A stretch of 64,000 bases of DNA from contig JBEKRQ010000001.1 in the NCBI GenBank assembly GCA_049517655.1, forward strand, positions 372,001 to 436,000, read 5' to 3'. The translations under genes were made by a program, and so were the position numbers. This stretch comes from UBA11358 sp049517655. Its GTDB lineage: Bacteria; Verrucomicrobiota; Verrucomicrobiia; Limisphaerales; UBA11358. The notes beneath the pieces were generated by a model that searched no databases, had not been told where the DNA came from, and saw nothing but the letters and a program-made list of their open reading frames with translations. Every line of letters starts with the position of its first letter. The first letter of the stretch is position 1. This document shows, piece after piece, positions 49,436 to 57,690 of the stretch.

Positions 49436-49903
49436 ATGAAAATGAAATTCATACGCGAGGCCATCCGTCTCTCGCGCGAGAAAATGCGGCGCAACGCTGG
49501 CGGGCCGTTCGGCGCAGTCGTTGTCCGGCGTGGTAAAGTCGTCGGGCGCGGCTGGAACCGTGTCACTTCGGCGAAAGATCCGACGGCGCACGCGGAAATC
49601 ATGGCCATTCGTGAAGCATGCCGTCATCTCAAAACATTCCGGCTTGATAACTGCGAGCTTTACACCAGTTGCGAGCCGTGTCCGATGTGTCTGGCGGCGT
49701 GTTATTGGGCGCGGCTGCGGAAGATTTATTACGCCAACACACGGCGCGATGCGGCGAAGATTGGTTTTGATGATGAATGGCTTTACCACGAAATGGCGCG
49801 GCCAGTTTCGCGCCGCAAACTTCCAATGAAGCAATTCCTCCGCAAGGAAGCGCTGGAGGTTTTTACGGAATGGGAAAACAAGCCGGACAAAATCCGGTAT
49901 TGA
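49436..49903 (+). CDS. Guanine deaminase-like nucleoside deaminase
   Basis: 155 aa from the ATG at 49436 (MKMKFIREAIRLSREKMRRN). The upstream frame start at 49418 reads repeat DNA. The cytidine/deoxycytidylate deaminase fold has the zinc motif HAEIMAIREACRHLKTF (HAE) and CEPCPMCLAACYWARLRKIY (PCxxC). The C-terminus AKIGFDDEWLYHEMARPVSR is typical of guanine deaminase GuaD relatives (DDxWLY), rather than of TadA. It probably converts guanine to xanthine for purine salvage. The catalytic Glu and all zinc ligands are present. Confidence 0.85.
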   Translation: MKMKFIREAIRLSREKMRRNAGGPFGAVVVRRGKVVGRGWNRVTSAKDPTAHAEIMAIREACRHLKTFRLDNCELYTSCEPCPMCLAACYWARLRKIYYANTRRDAAKIGFDDEWLYHEMARPVSRRKLPMKQFLRKEALEVFTEWENKPDKIRY

Positions 49904-49972
49904 ATTTTGAAGTGTCAATAGTGAGGACTGACTCGTTTATGTGCCAAACAATGATTCGTGTCTTCGCAGTAA

Positions 49973-50833
49973 TCATCTGGCCTGTATGATTCCCTTCTCC
50001 TTCGGAATGTACTCGCTGATAAAATGATTTGCGTGGTAAACGGTAGTGGCCTTTTCAATCCCCAGAATGACAAGGAAGAAAATGAATGAACCAAGAGCTT
50101 CATGATGGTTCAACGTTTCGACTGCTGACACGATGACCAGAATGAGAAGCAGGGTTTCGGTGATGGCGTCACAAATTCCCATTAAAAAGTGACGAGTGTA
50201 GAAGTATCCGCCACCCGGATAAACAAGAGATATCCTCTTGGCTTCCTCCCTGTCCTTGAATTCAAGGCGGCAGTTGGGGCAGACATATTTCGATTCTTCA
50301 AGTTTCCTTGTACAACGAGGACAGAGATGGACCCTTTGAGTGTGCTGACTAAGGTTCGGGTTGAACGACAAGGTCGTCAGGAGGGTTTTGAGCTTCTTTG
50401 CTTCACGGCTTCCGATATAGAGGAACTTCTCCTTGTGTCCATTGCCATATTCGATAACAAGGCATCTCCCCTTCATTCTGACCGACTTGCAGTCAGCGTA
50501 GTTAACTTCAGCTATCGAGTTTCTGTAGGAATAGTTCGGAGTGGTGGGAATGTGCAAGATGCGCATATTGGTGAATACGAGCAGACAGCGCTTCAAGTAG
50601 AAGACAATCCAGCCGCCCAAGAACTGTTCCATAAATGAGACGGGTGAACATCCTGTTGTGATGAGAAGTATTTTCTCGTTCTCTTTCAGGAAATGCCCAA
50701 CAGGCGCGATTTTCTTCAACAGTTTCGTCTGCCGTTTTTCCAAGGACCTTTTGTACACGTTCTTATGATTCGAGAACATAATCTCTCGATTAAACGGAAG
50801 GTCGGTGGAATCCTGTTTCTGATTCGCGGTCAT
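49973..50833 (-). CDS. bPH-like domain, zinc ribbon and membrane-helix protein of unknown function
   Basis: 286 aa. The N-terminal part has a PH-like beta-rich region (KILLITTGCSPVSFMEQFLG, CLLVFTNMRILHIPTTPNYS, AEVNYADCKSVRMKGRCLVI). A zinc ribbon follows: LCPRCTRKLEESKYVCPNCR. Then there are two or three membrane helices near the C-terminus (ITETLLLILVIVSAVETL, GSFIFFLVILGIEKATTVYH). A good ribosome-binding site AAGGAGG stands before the start. It lies directly downstream of a cassette-like gene and an attC half-site, so it may belong to the same mobile context. No family function is known. It could link membrane state to a regulator (speculative). Confidence 0.65.
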   Translation of the reverse strand: MTANQKQDSTDLPFNREIMFSNHKNVYKRSLEKRQTKLLKKIAPVGHFLKENEKILLITTGCSPVSFMEQFLGGWIVFYLKRCLLVFTNMRILHIPTTPNYSYRNSIAEVNYADCKSVRMKGRCLVIEYGNGHKEKFLYIGSREAKKLKTLLTTLSFNPNLSQHTQRVHLCPRCTRKLEESKYVCPNCRLEFKDREEAKRISLVYPGGGYFYTRHFLMGICDAITETLLLILVIVSAVETLNHHEALGSFIFFLVILGIEKATTVYHANHFISEYIPKEKGIIQAR

Positions 50834-50905
50834 AGATATAGCCTCCTTAAGTACAGTGTTGCCGAAGCCGACGACATTGTGTTGCCCGTGGCAGTCATAA
50901 TACTT

Positions 50906-50944
50906 GGCGCAGAGGTTGTTGCCTCCAGCGATTTGTTATAGGCC
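50906..50944 (-). mobile_element. attC half-site downstream of a cassette-like gene
   Basis: On the minus strand, CCTATAACAAATCGCTGGAG and GCAACAACCTCTGCGCC match the left arm of the attC site at 30488-30617 in order and spacing. It encodes NKSLEATTSAP in the frame read through it. The other arm is missing, so the site is truncated and probably inactive. Confidence 0.5.
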
Positions 50945-50953
50945 ACGCGATTC

Positions 50954-51193
50954 TCACTTCTCATCTTTCTTTTTCGATGCTCTGACCGAAGCTCGAAACG
51001 ACTGAATCCCGGCGAGCAATCCAAGCACTGTGCCCGGTATATTGCGCCAGTCACCGCCTATGCCAACCACCGGCAGCCGATTTCCAGGCACTGGAAAAAT
51101 CAATACCATAATGAAGCCAATAACGATGGCAACAATAAGCCATATCAGCAAAAATCCGATGGCACCGACAACGTAGCGAATGATGGGTTTCAT
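50954..51193 (-). CDS. Cassette-encoded small membrane protein
   Basis: 79 aa. Two hydrophobic helices are merged in IIRYVVGAIGFLLIWLIVAI and VIGFIMVLIFPVPGNRLPV, then a polar segment GGDWRNIPGTVLGLLAGIQS. The basic C-terminus is VRASKKKDEK. The start lies 18 bp after GTTAGGC (51211-51217), and the stop lies just upstream of an attC-like half-site. This is the expected cassette layout. No family is recognised. A larger overlapping frame (50830-51054) is just the attC read-through. Confidence 0.55.
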   Translation of the reverse strand: MKPIIRYVVGAIGFLLIWLIVAIVIGFIMVLIFPVPGNRLPVVGIGGDWRNIPGTVLGLLAGIQSFRASVRASKKKDEK

Positions 51194-51210
51194 AGTAAAT
51201 TTGTCTCGTG

Positions 51211-51217
51211 GCCTAAC
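51211..51217 (-). mobile_element. Cassette boundary core site GTTAGGC
   Basis: On the minus strand ACCTGTTAGGCCAC stands 18 bp before the small membrane gene. The same 14 bases lie at 31115-31128. Confidence 0.5.
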
Positions 51218-51598
51218 AGGTCAGTATGCAACAAAATTGTTGTATATCCCAGTTCATCAAGACCTGTCTAAGTCATTTTAACCAAGCTTGTCCAGATGAA
51301 TTTAGCTCTTTGGATGTGCAATCCGTGGAATTTAGAAATGGCGCAAAGGAATTAACCCTCACCCGTGAAGAAAAACCGGATGGTCTTGGACTGCGGCAGT
51401 CCTCTGCCGCTTTGGGGACATGACTGGCCAACGAAAGCGCCGGAGGGCCGGCGCACTCCAAGACGCTATCGTGCCATTTCCAGCCAACTCATCCCGTCTT
51501 CGTCACAAAGCCGGTTATGGCCGATATGTTCACATCGAGGAAAATTTAACGCGGAAAGAAGCGTTGCTGACACGCGATTTCGGCGATAAAATGCCGTC
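51218..51598. other. Intergenic region upstream of the pyruvate dehydrogenase operon
   Basis: This contains an 82-bp palindromic element (51383-51464) and then about 130 bp of unremarkable sequence before pdhA. No clear promoter is seen. ORFs in this stretch are short and overlap the palindrome. Confidence 0.5.
51383..51464. repeat. 82-bp palindromic element, second copy of the GTCTTGGA family
   Basis: Arms GTCTTGGACTGCGGCAGTCC and the complementary CGGCGCACTCCAAGAC; the middle is TTTGGGGACATGACTGGCC. Same outline as the element at 48329-48412. Confidence 0.75.
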
Positions 51599-52633
51599 AT
51601 GCTGCAAACGGTGCTCGACGCCAAATCAGTAAGAAACCCTGCCAGCGCGCGTGACGCGCATCTCGTCGCATATCGTTTCATGCTGCTGGCGCGCGTGTTG
51701 GACGATAAATTCGCCACACTTTACCGCGCTGGAAAAATCCATGGCGGCGTCTTTCTCGGTCGCGGGCAGGAAGCGTTGAGCGCGGCAATCGGCGTTTCGC
51801 TCAAGAAAGGCGACGTGTTCGCTCCGCTGATTCGCGACGCGGCGGGGCGTTTGGCGTTCGGCGAGTCCGTGCTGGATGCTGCGCGCACGTATCTTGGCTC
51901 GGCGCTCGGCCCCATGCGCGGGCGCGATGGGAACGTTCATCGCGGTAAACCGAGGGAAGGTTATTTGCCGATGATCAGCCATCTCGGCGCGATGATTTCC
52001 GTCGTGAACGGTGTATTGTTCGCGCGCCGGATGAAAGGCATTACCGGCATGGTCGGCGTCGCCAGCATCGGCGACGGCGCCACGTCCACCGGCTCGTTTC
52101 ACGAGGCGCTCAATCAAGCCGCCATTGAAAAATTGCCGCTCGTTTTGGTTGTGGCTGATAATCAATACGCCTATTCAACGCCGACCTCCCGCCAGTTCGC
52201 CTGTGAAAACCTTGCAGACAAAGCCGTTGGTTACGGCGTCGAAGTCCAATCTGTGGACGGAACGGATTTGAACGCGTGTTTGGAAGTTATCGGCGACGCC
52301 GTCGCGCGCGCCCGCGCCGGTCGCGGCCCGCAACTGGTTGTTGCCACATTGCTTCGGCTCTGTGGCCACGGCGAACACGATGATGCGGGTTATATTGGCC
52401 CGAAATTAAAGGCGTCGCCGGTCGGACGCGATTGCCTGAAGGTCGCCGAGGAATTTTTGCTCCGCCAAAAATGGGCGGACGCCGCATCGTTGAAAACGAT
52501 GCGTGGTGAAATCGACCACGAAGTCGAAGAAGCCGTCGCCCAGGCGCAACGCGAGCCTGCACCCGACCCATTTGTGGAAGATTGGCGCGCAATTTCAACC
52601 GAACATTTGACCGAAGGACATGAAGAAGTTTGA
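51599..52633 (+). CDS. pdhA: Pyruvate (2-oxo acid) dehydrogenase E1 component, alpha subunit
   Basis: 344 aa. Start at ATG 51599. The TPP-binding motif GDGATSTGSFHEALNQAAIE is near residue 158, continuing LVLVVADNQYAYSTPT with the conserved NQ. GKIHGGVFLGRGQEALSAAI and GYGVEVQSVDGTDLNACLEV complete the E1alpha pattern. The ExxxHGEHDD-like stretch (LCGHGEHDDAGYIGPK) is the phosphorylation-loop equivalent. It decarboxylates pyruvate or a related 2-oxo acid and passes the acyl group to E2. The E1beta gene follows 84 bp downstream with a repeat array between. Branched-chain or acetoin dehydrogenase versions are possible. Confidence 0.85.
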   Translation: MLQTVLDAKSVRNPASARDAHLVAYRFMLLARVLDDKFATLYRAGKIHGGVFLGRGQEALSAAIGVSLKKGDVFAPLIRDAAGRLAFGESVLDAARTYLGSALGPMRGRDGNVHRGKPREGYLPMISHLGAMISVVNGVLFARRMKGITGMVGVASIGDGATSTGSFHEALNQAAIEKLPLVLVVADNQYAYSTPTSRQFACENLADKAVGYGVEVQSVDGTDLNACLEVIGDAVARARAGRGPQLVVATLLRLCGHGEHDDAGYIGPKLKASPVGRDCLKVAEEFLLRQKWADAASLKTMRGEIDHEVEEAVAQAQREPAPDPFVEDWRAISTEHLTEGHEEV

Positions 52634-52636
52634 AAA

Positions 52637-52712
52637 TGCAGAAGGCAGAATGGAGAATGAAGAGACTCGCGGTGATTTCGTTTCTTCATTCCGCATTCTT
52701 CATTCGTCCTTT
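52637..52712. repeat. Inverted heptamer arrays between pdhA and pdhB
   Basis: The left half has ATGCAGA/ATGAAGA-type units, the right half ATTCCGC/ATTCTTC-type units. They are complementary, so the gap folds as a hairpin. Same period-7 logic as the ATTC array at 39506. Confidence 0.7.
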
Positions 52713-52717
52713 CCCCT

Positions 52718-53683
52718 ATGAGCATCACCTATCTTGAAGCCATTCGCGAAGCGCAGGCTCATGCATTGCGCGATGACCCGCGCGTGTTCATTTACGGGCA
52801 GGACGTTGGCGCGTTCGGCGGCGCGTTCAAGGCCACGAAAAATCTGGCGAAGGAATTTCCCGGTCGCGTCCTCGATTCGCCCATCAGCGAGGACGCCATG
52901 GTCGGTCTGGCCGTCGGCGCGGCGATCGAGGGGATGAGGCCAATCATCGAAATACAGTTTGCGGATTTTTCCACCACCGGTTTCAACCAAATTGTCAATC
53001 AAGCCGCGACGCTTTTCTGGCGCACAAACGTGCCGTGTCCGATCACCGTGCGGTTGCCTTTCGGTGGCACGTCGGGCAGCGGGCCGTTTCACAGCCAGTG
53101 CATGGAAACCGTGTATGCGCATTATCCGGGATTGGTCGTGTTGACGCCCGCAACGGTCGAAGACGCTTACAGCATGTTGCTTGAAGCGGTGGCGATTGAC
53201 GACCCGGTGATTTTTTGCGAACACAAATTTCTTTATTACCATCTCAAAGCCGAAAAATTGCCAAGCGAAGCTTTGCCTGTCGGCAAGGCGCGAATCGCGC
53301 GCGTAGGCCGCGACATGACCATCGTTGCTTACAGCGCCATGGTGCATGAGGCGCTTGAAGCGGCGAAGGAGCTTTCGCCCGAAGGCTGGGAAGTTGAAGT
53401 GGTTGACTTGCGTTCCGTCAAACCGCTTGACACCGACACCGTCATGGCCAGTGTCGCGCGAACGGGACGATTGCTCTGCGTCGGTGAAGCGTGGCCGTGG
53501 GGTGGGGTGACGGCGGAAGTCATCACCCGCGTCACGACTGAAGGATTTGGTTTGCTCGACGTGCCGCCACAACGGCTCAATGCCAAGGACACACCCGTGC
53601 CGTATCATCCAAATTTGTGGACCGCACATCGTCCCACGGCACATGCCGTCGCCGCCGCCGCGCGAAAACTTTTGAGGCTTTGA
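52718..53683 (+). CDS. pdhB: Pyruvate (2-oxo acid) dehydrogenase E1 component, beta subunit
   Basis: 321 aa. DPRVFIYGQDVGAFGGAFKA, then RVLDSPISEDAMVGLAVGAA with the E-D pair at the cofactor site. EIQFADFSTTGFNQIVNQAA follows, and PFGGTSGSGPFHSQCMETVY holds the HSQ signature of E1beta. The C-terminal transketolase domain has RVGRDMTIVAYSAMVHEALE and VDLRSVKPLDTDTVMASVAR. It forms the E1 heterotetramer with PdhA. E2 begins 7 bp after its stop. No phosphatase or kinase gene is nearby. Confidence 0.88.
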   Translation: MSITYLEAIREAQAHALRDDPRVFIYGQDVGAFGGAFKATKNLAKEFPGRVLDSPISEDAMVGLAVGAAIEGMRPIIEIQFADFSTTGFNQIVNQAATLFWRTNVPCPITVRLPFGGTSGSGPFHSQCMETVYAHYPGLVVLTPATVEDAYSMLLEAVAIDDPVIFCEHKFLYYHLKAEKLPSEALPVGKARIARVGRDMTIVAYSAMVHEALEAAKELSPEGWEVEVVDLRSVKPLDTDTVMASVARTGRLLCVGEAWPWGGVTAEVITRVTTEGFGLLDVPPQRLNAKDTPVPYHPNLWTAHRPTAHAVAAAARKLLRL

Positions 53684-53690
53684 AAAATTT

Positions 53691-54884
53691 ATGCCGCAAA
53701 TTCCCATCATCATGCCGCAGCTCGGCGAGTCCATCGCCGAGGCCAACATCATCAACTTTCTCGTCAAGCCCGGCGACACCGTTGAAGCCGGCCAGGATTT
53801 GATCGAAGTCGAGACGAACAAGGCCAGCATGACCGTCGCATCGCCTTGTCGCGGGCGCATTGAAAAGTTCACCGTGCAAGTGAACGAAAGCTATGCCGTC
53901 GGCGCGGTGCTCGGCCACATTGAAGCCACAAACGAAGAAACGGCGCGGCTCGGTTTGGAAGTTTCCACTCCAGCCAAAGCGGGCGACGCCGGGCACGTTT
54001 CAAAGCCGGATGCGAACGGCGGCAGGAATCGCGTGCGGCCTACCGTGCGCGGATTGCCCGTGCCGGCGAACGCCACGGGCGCAAGCTACCTTTCGCCGCG
54101 GCTCAAGGCGCGCATGATTGAACTCGGTTTGAGCGCCGCCGACCTTGCGGGCGTAGCGGGCAGCGGCGCGGCGGGCCGTGTGACCATCGAGGATTTTGAA
54201 CAATTCATCGCGCATCTCGAAAAACAAAAAATAAGCCAGGCTTCGACAATGCGCGTGGCCGTGGCGGACGCGATGCGCCGCAGTTGGACGCGCCCGCTGG
54301 CAACAGTGGGATTGCCAGCACGATTCGACGCGCTTCTTGCGCATCGCAAAGCGTCGAGCCCGAAACCCGGCCCGGCGCTTTACGCGCTGCGCGCACTGGC
54401 CATTGCGCTTTCGGAAAACAGCGCGCCGGCAGGCCGGCTCGTCGGCAACAAAATCGTTCATCCGTCGGCGATTGACGTGGGTGTTGCTGTTGAAGCCGAG
54501 GACGGCGTGCTCGTGCCGGTGATTCGAAACGCCGATAAAAAGCCGTTGAAAGAATTGGTGCCGCTTTACAACGAACTCATTGGGTTGGCGCGCGCGCAAA
54601 AACTTCCGGCGGAGGCCACCGGCGGTTCCATTGCCACCGTCACGAATTTCGGCACGTTCGGTCTGGAGTGGGCGACGCCGATTCCGTTGCCGGAACAAAC
54701 GCTCGTGCTCGGCATGGGCGCGGGACGGCGCATGCCGCATTGGGACGAAGCCAAGGGCCGGTTCGTGCCCGTCATGGAAGCCTACCTCACGTTGAGTTTC
54801 GACCATCGCGTGCTCGACGGCGGCGCGGCGGGACGATTGCTCCAGCGCATCGCGGATCTGATGTCAAAGCCGGAGAAATTGTGA
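53691..54884 (+). CDS. pdhC: Dihydrolipoamide acyltransferase E2 component
   Basis: 397 aa. Lipoyl domain at residues 1-80: PQIPIIMPQLGESIAEANII and LIEVETNKASMTVASP, with the lipoylated lysine. A linker is followed by the E3-binding domain near 125-165 (YLSPRLKARMIELGLSAADL, GSGAAGRVTIEDFEQF). The catalytic domain has MRVAVADAMRRSWTRPLATV, IDVGVAVEAEDGVLVPVIRN and the catalytic LSFDHRVLDGGAAGRLLQRI (HxxxDG). It is somewhat short for E2, with one lipoyl domain. E3 is not in the window. It ends 2 bp before a palindrome that probably terminates this operon and the convergent EEP gene. Confidence 0.9.
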   Translation: MPQIPIIMPQLGESIAEANIINFLVKPGDTVEAGQDLIEVETNKASMTVASPCRGRIEKFTVQVNESYAVGAVLGHIEATNEETARLGLEVSTPAKAGDAGHVSKPDANGGRNRVRPTVRGLPVPANATGASYLSPRLKARMIELGLSAADLAGVAGSGAAGRVTIEDFEQFIAHLEKQKISQASTMRVAVADAMRRSWTRPLATVGLPARFDALLAHRKASSPKPGPALYALRALAIALSENSAPAGRLVGNKIVHPSAIDVGVAVEAEDGVLVPVIRNADKKPLKELVPLYNELIGLARAQKLPAEATGGSIATVTNFGTFGLEWATPIPLPEQTLVLGMGAGRRMPHWDEAKGRFVPVMEAYLTLSFDHRVLDGGAAGRLLQRIADLMSKPEKL

Positions 54885-54885
54885 T

Positions 54886-54946
54886 GGGAGGACCGGCATT
54901 TTGCCGGCCCACTTTTATTTGGGGACGGCGATACGCCGTCCCTCCC
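54886..54946. repeat. REP-like palindromes between two convergent genes, likely bidirectional terminator
   Basis: GGGAGGACCGGCATTTTGCC with GGCCC, then GGGGACGGCGATACGCCGTC ending in CCTCCC. It fits between the E2 stop and the EEP stop, and the stems could end transcription from both sides. Confidence 0.6.
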
Positions 54947-54951
54947 GGTTT

Positions 54952-55881
54952 CTAATTATTTTCCACTTTAAACGTCGCGACGATGGGCCGATGGTCTGAA
55001 CCAACTACCCAGTTTGGCATTGTCAACACATAAGTCTCGTTCGTCACCCAGTCGCGCGCCATCGCCGGACTGAGCAAAATATAATCCACGCGGCTGTAAG
55101 TGTCTTCCGCGCCGTAATAATACGTCCACGTGATATCGCGCGGGGCAAACCAGGGTTTTTCAGCGGGTGTGTTGTCCCCGTTCCGCTCAGCGGGCCGTGT
55201 GTCGGTGAGCTTGAATTTTCCGTGACCGATGACTTTTTTGATCGAATCCGAGCTTTTCAAGTCATTGAAATCGCCGAGCACAATCAATTTTGCATTCGGG
55301 TTCGCCTTAAAATGTTCGTCAATAATGCCGCGCAAAACTTTGGCTTCTTCGAAGCGTTCCTCGGCTTGGTCGGCGTCGGGCACGGGGTAGCGCGATTTCA
55401 AATGCGCGGCGATGAGCGTGAATGTGAAATTGGGAGCGGCGCGAATGCCCACCTCGGCAAAACCGCGGCTGACGCGAAAAGGGCGTCCGTCGAGCAGAAA
55501 AACGTCATTCGTGTGCGGCCGGCGGGCGACAATGGGCAGCTTGCTCAAAACGGCCACGTGGATGTTCGTGTCCATCCCGCTGATAAATTCCCAATACGGA
55601 TAATCCATCCCCTCTGTCTTTAGCGAGGTGCGGAGTTCCATGAGCGCGTTGGTGCCGCCCATTTCTTCGAGCGCGAGCACGTCGGGATTCAGCGCGCGAA
55701 TGCTTTCGCGGACTTTGGCCTTGGCTGCGTCGGATTTGACCTGCGGACGTGTTTCCGTCGGCTGGTCGAGATAATTTTCCACGTTGTAAGTGGCGACGTG
55801 AAATGTGTCCGTCCCCAAGGCAATCGAACAAAACAACACGAGTGCCAGACCGACGAATGAAAATGAAAGGCGTTTGGGCAT
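54952..55881 (-). CDS. Exported endonuclease/exonuclease/phosphatase (EEP) family protein
   Basis: 309 aa. The hydrophobic head LSFSFVGLALVLFCSIALGT is a signal peptide. FHVATYNVENYLDQPTETRP contains the N residue of the EEP active site, then LNPDVLALEEMGGTNALMEL with the catalytic glutamate. LIVLGDFNDLKSSDSIKKVI is the DxN motif. VDYILLSPAM and GSDHRPIVATFKVEN (catalytic SDH) finish the domain. It is a Mg-dependent phosphodiesterase or nuclease outside the cytoplasm, perhaps used for phosphate scavenging. Substrate specificity is not visible. It converges on the E2 gene across a palindrome. Confidence 0.88.
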   Translation of the reverse strand: MPKRLSFSFVGLALVLFCSIALGTDTFHVATYNVENYLDQPTETRPQVKSDAAKAKVRESIRALNPDVLALEEMGGTNALMELRTSLKTEGMDYPYWEFISGMDTNIHVAVLSKLPIVARRPHTNDVFLLDGRPFRVSRGFAEVGIRAAPNFTFTLIAAHLKSRYPVPDADQAEERFEEAKVLRGIIDEHFKANPNAKLIVLGDFNDLKSSDSIKKVIGHGKFKLTDTRPAERNGDNTPAEKPWFAPRDITWTYYYGAEDTYSRVDYILLSPAMARDWVTNETYVLTMPNWVVGSDHRPIVATFKVENN

Positions 55882-56045
55882 GAGGCGACAAGATAAACGG
55901 GATGTTGAGACGGGTCAAAAAAACTTTTTCGATGAGATGTAGCGTTTGCAAATTTCGCCCGCGCTGCTACTTTCTCCCCGTGCTGAAAATCAGCCAGAAC
56001 GGCGTCAGATTCCGCGCAGCCAGGCGAAAGGTCGCGGCGGGGAAA

Positions 56046-56813
56046 TTGCATGACAAGCAGAGCGAGCGCGATCACCGTGACTTGCGGGTGGACAAGGTGG
56101 GCGTGCGAGGGCTGCGTTTTCCGATTCAGGTGCGCGACAAGGCGCACAGCGTGCAAAACACGGTGGCCACCATCGGGATGTTTGTGGATTTGCCGAAGGA
56201 ATTCAAAGGCACGCACATGAGCCGGTTCATCGAGGTGCTCAACGCGCACGGCAGCGTCATCCACGTGGAGAACATCAGCGAAATCCTTCACGCACTACAG
56301 AAAAAATTTCACGCGGCCATATCGCATCTGGAAATCGAGTTTCCCTATTTCATGGTTAAGAAAGCGCCGGTGTCGCGCATGGAAAGCGTGATGGACTACA
56401 TTGCGCGGTTTGACGCGACGGCGTGCGGGCCGGACATTGATTTCGTTCTGACGGTGAAGGCGAATGTCACGACGCTGTGCCCGTGCTCCAGGGCGATTGC
56501 CAAATACGGCGCGCACAATCAGCGCGGCGAAGTAACGGTGGCGATTCGTTCGACGAAGCCTGTATGGATCGAAGACGTGGTTGCGATGGTCGAAAGCTCG
56601 GCAAGTTCGGAGCTGTTTGCGCTGCTCAAGCGGCGGGACGAAAAGGCGGTGACAGAGCGCGCGTATAAAAACCCGGTGTTCGTCGAGGATTTGGTGCGCA
56701 ACGTGGCGCTGAAGCTGAATGCCGACGCGCGGGTGCGGTGGTATAAGATTGAAGCGGAAAATTTCGAGAGCATCCACAATCACAACGCCTATGCGTGCAT
56801 CGAGAAGGGCTGA
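56046..56813 (+). CDS. folE2: GTP cyclohydrolase FolE2
   Basis: About 256 aa from a TTG at 56046 (then HDKQSERDHRDLRVDKVG), chosen because FolE2 proteins begin with a short D-x-Q-x-x-x-D-x-R segment. Upstream starts at 55902 (ATG) or 55980 (GTG) add residues without homology, and 55902 leaves only 20 bp to the divergent EEP gene. Motifs are GTHMSRFIEVLNAHGSVIHV, SHLEIEFPYFMVKKAPVSRM and VTTLCPCSRAIAKYGAHNQR, with the metal-binding Cys and downstream SIHNHNAYACIEKG. It makes dihydroneopterin triphosphate for folate or queuosine. FolE2 uses diverse metals and is often favoured under zinc limitation, which fits the nearby Fur-family regulator (inference). Confidence 0.88.
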   Translation: MHDKQSERDHRDLRVDKVGVRGLRFPIQVRDKAHSVQNTVATIGMFVDLPKEFKGTHMSRFIEVLNAHGSVIHVENISEILHALQKKFHAAISHLEIEFPYFMVKKAPVSRMESVMDYIARFDATACGPDIDFVLTVKANVTTLCPCSRAIAKYGAHNQRGEVTVAIRSTKPVWIEDVVAMVESSASSELFALLKRRDEKAVTERAYKNPVFVEDLVRNVALKLNADARVRWYKIEAENFESIHNHNAYACIEKG

Positions 56814-56954
56814 TTTCCCCGCCCAAGAATTCCTGAAGATTTTTGTGGCATATTTGATTTCCTTTGTTACATTCCCGCGCCTTTGATGGTCTGAAACCTG
56901 CTATAACATTGAAAACGGATTTGGAATTGTGACAGTAAATAAGAAGGAAAAAGT

Positions 56955-57512
56955 ATGAAAATGCCGCACGGCAAGTCGCAAATCTCCGCCGAGACAGCTG
57001 CGATTCTCGGCCAGCCAGTGTCGAAATCCAGGGCCGCCGTCGCGACGAAGAAGATCAAACCCGAATGGCAGAAGTATTACAACCGGCTGCTCGAACTGCG
57101 CGAGCAGTTGCTCCGGCAGATGAACGGGCTGGCCAAGGAATCCGCGGAGGAGATGCCGGGCTACAGCCTGCACATGGCGGATTCGGGCACGGACAATTTT
57201 GACCGCGACTTCGCGTTGAGCCTGTTATCCTCCGATCAAGACGCCGTTTATGAAATTGAGGAGGCGCTCAAACGCATCGAGAAAAAGACTTACGGCGTTT
57301 GTGAATTGACGGGCAAGCCGATTCCCAAGACGCGTCTCAATGCGATTCCGTGGACGCGCTTCACCGTTGGGGCGCAGGCGCAGCTTGAGCACGATGGCGC
57401 ATTAAAATCGCGCCGGCTCGGACAGTTGGGCTCAATTGACACCGCCGGCGTCACGGAAATGGAGGAGGAAACCGAAGAGCCGGAGGAGCAAAAGGCCAGG
57501 GAGAAGGAATAA
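56955..57512 (+). CDS. DksA/TraR-like protein lacking most zinc cysteines
   Basis: 185 aa, with a strong ribosome-binding site AGAAGGA before the ATG. The basic N-terminal 45 residues are unusual. The coiled coil then starts WQKYYNRLLELREQLLRQMN, and DFALSLLSSDQDAVYEIEEA LKRIEKKTYGVC follows. The zinc-finger region reads CELTGKPIPKTRLNAIPWTR. Normally CxxC is present twice; here only the first cysteine is kept, and the second pair is replaced (TVGAQAQ). The C-terminus is a Glu-rich tail. DksA modulates RNA polymerase with ppGpp; the cysteine-poor form may fold without zinc. It stands upstream of the rpmG-rpsR ribosomal genes. Confidence 0.85.
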   Translation: MKMPHGKSQISAETAAILGQPVSKSRAAVATKKIKPEWQKYYNRLLELREQLLRQMNGLAKESAEEMPGYSLHMADSGTDNFDRDFALSLLSSDQDAVYEIEEALKRIEKKTYGVCELTGKPIPKTRLNAIPWTRFTVGAQAQLEHDGALKSRRLGQLGSIDTAGVTEMEEETEEPEEQKAREKE

Positions 57513-57520
57513 TTTAATTT

Positions 57521-57688
57521 ATGCCGCGCGAAATCATCACCATTGAATGCACCGAGGCGCGCAAGCAAGGCAAAACACCTTCGCGCTACACCACCACCCG
57601 CAACAAAAAGACCAAGACGGAAAAGCTCGAACTCAAAAAATATAATCCGTTCCTGCGCCGCCACACACTTCACCGCGAGATTAAATAG
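57521..57688 (+). CDS. rpmG: 50S ribosomal protein L33
   Basis: 55 aa: MPREIITIECTEARKQGKTP then SRYTTTRNKKTKTEKLELKK and YNPFLRRHTLHREIK. SRYTTTRNKK and LELKKYNPFLRRHTLHREIK are the L33 hallmarks. The cysteine pair of the zinc-binding C+ form is missing except for one Cys, so this is the zinc-independent C- type. It sits 2 bp before rpsR and 9 bp after the DksA-like gene. It was not tracked as a long ORF because of its size. It binds 23S rRNA near the E site. Confidence 0.93.
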   Translation: MPREIITIECTEARKQGKTPSRYTTTRNKKTKTEKLELKKYNPFLRRHTLHREIK

Positions 57689-57690
57689 CC

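Noticed and set aside
50830..51054. 74-aa minus-strand ORF ending LYLRRLYL
   Set aside because: It is the read-through of the attC half-site over the small cassette gene; only the NKSLEATTSAP part carries information.
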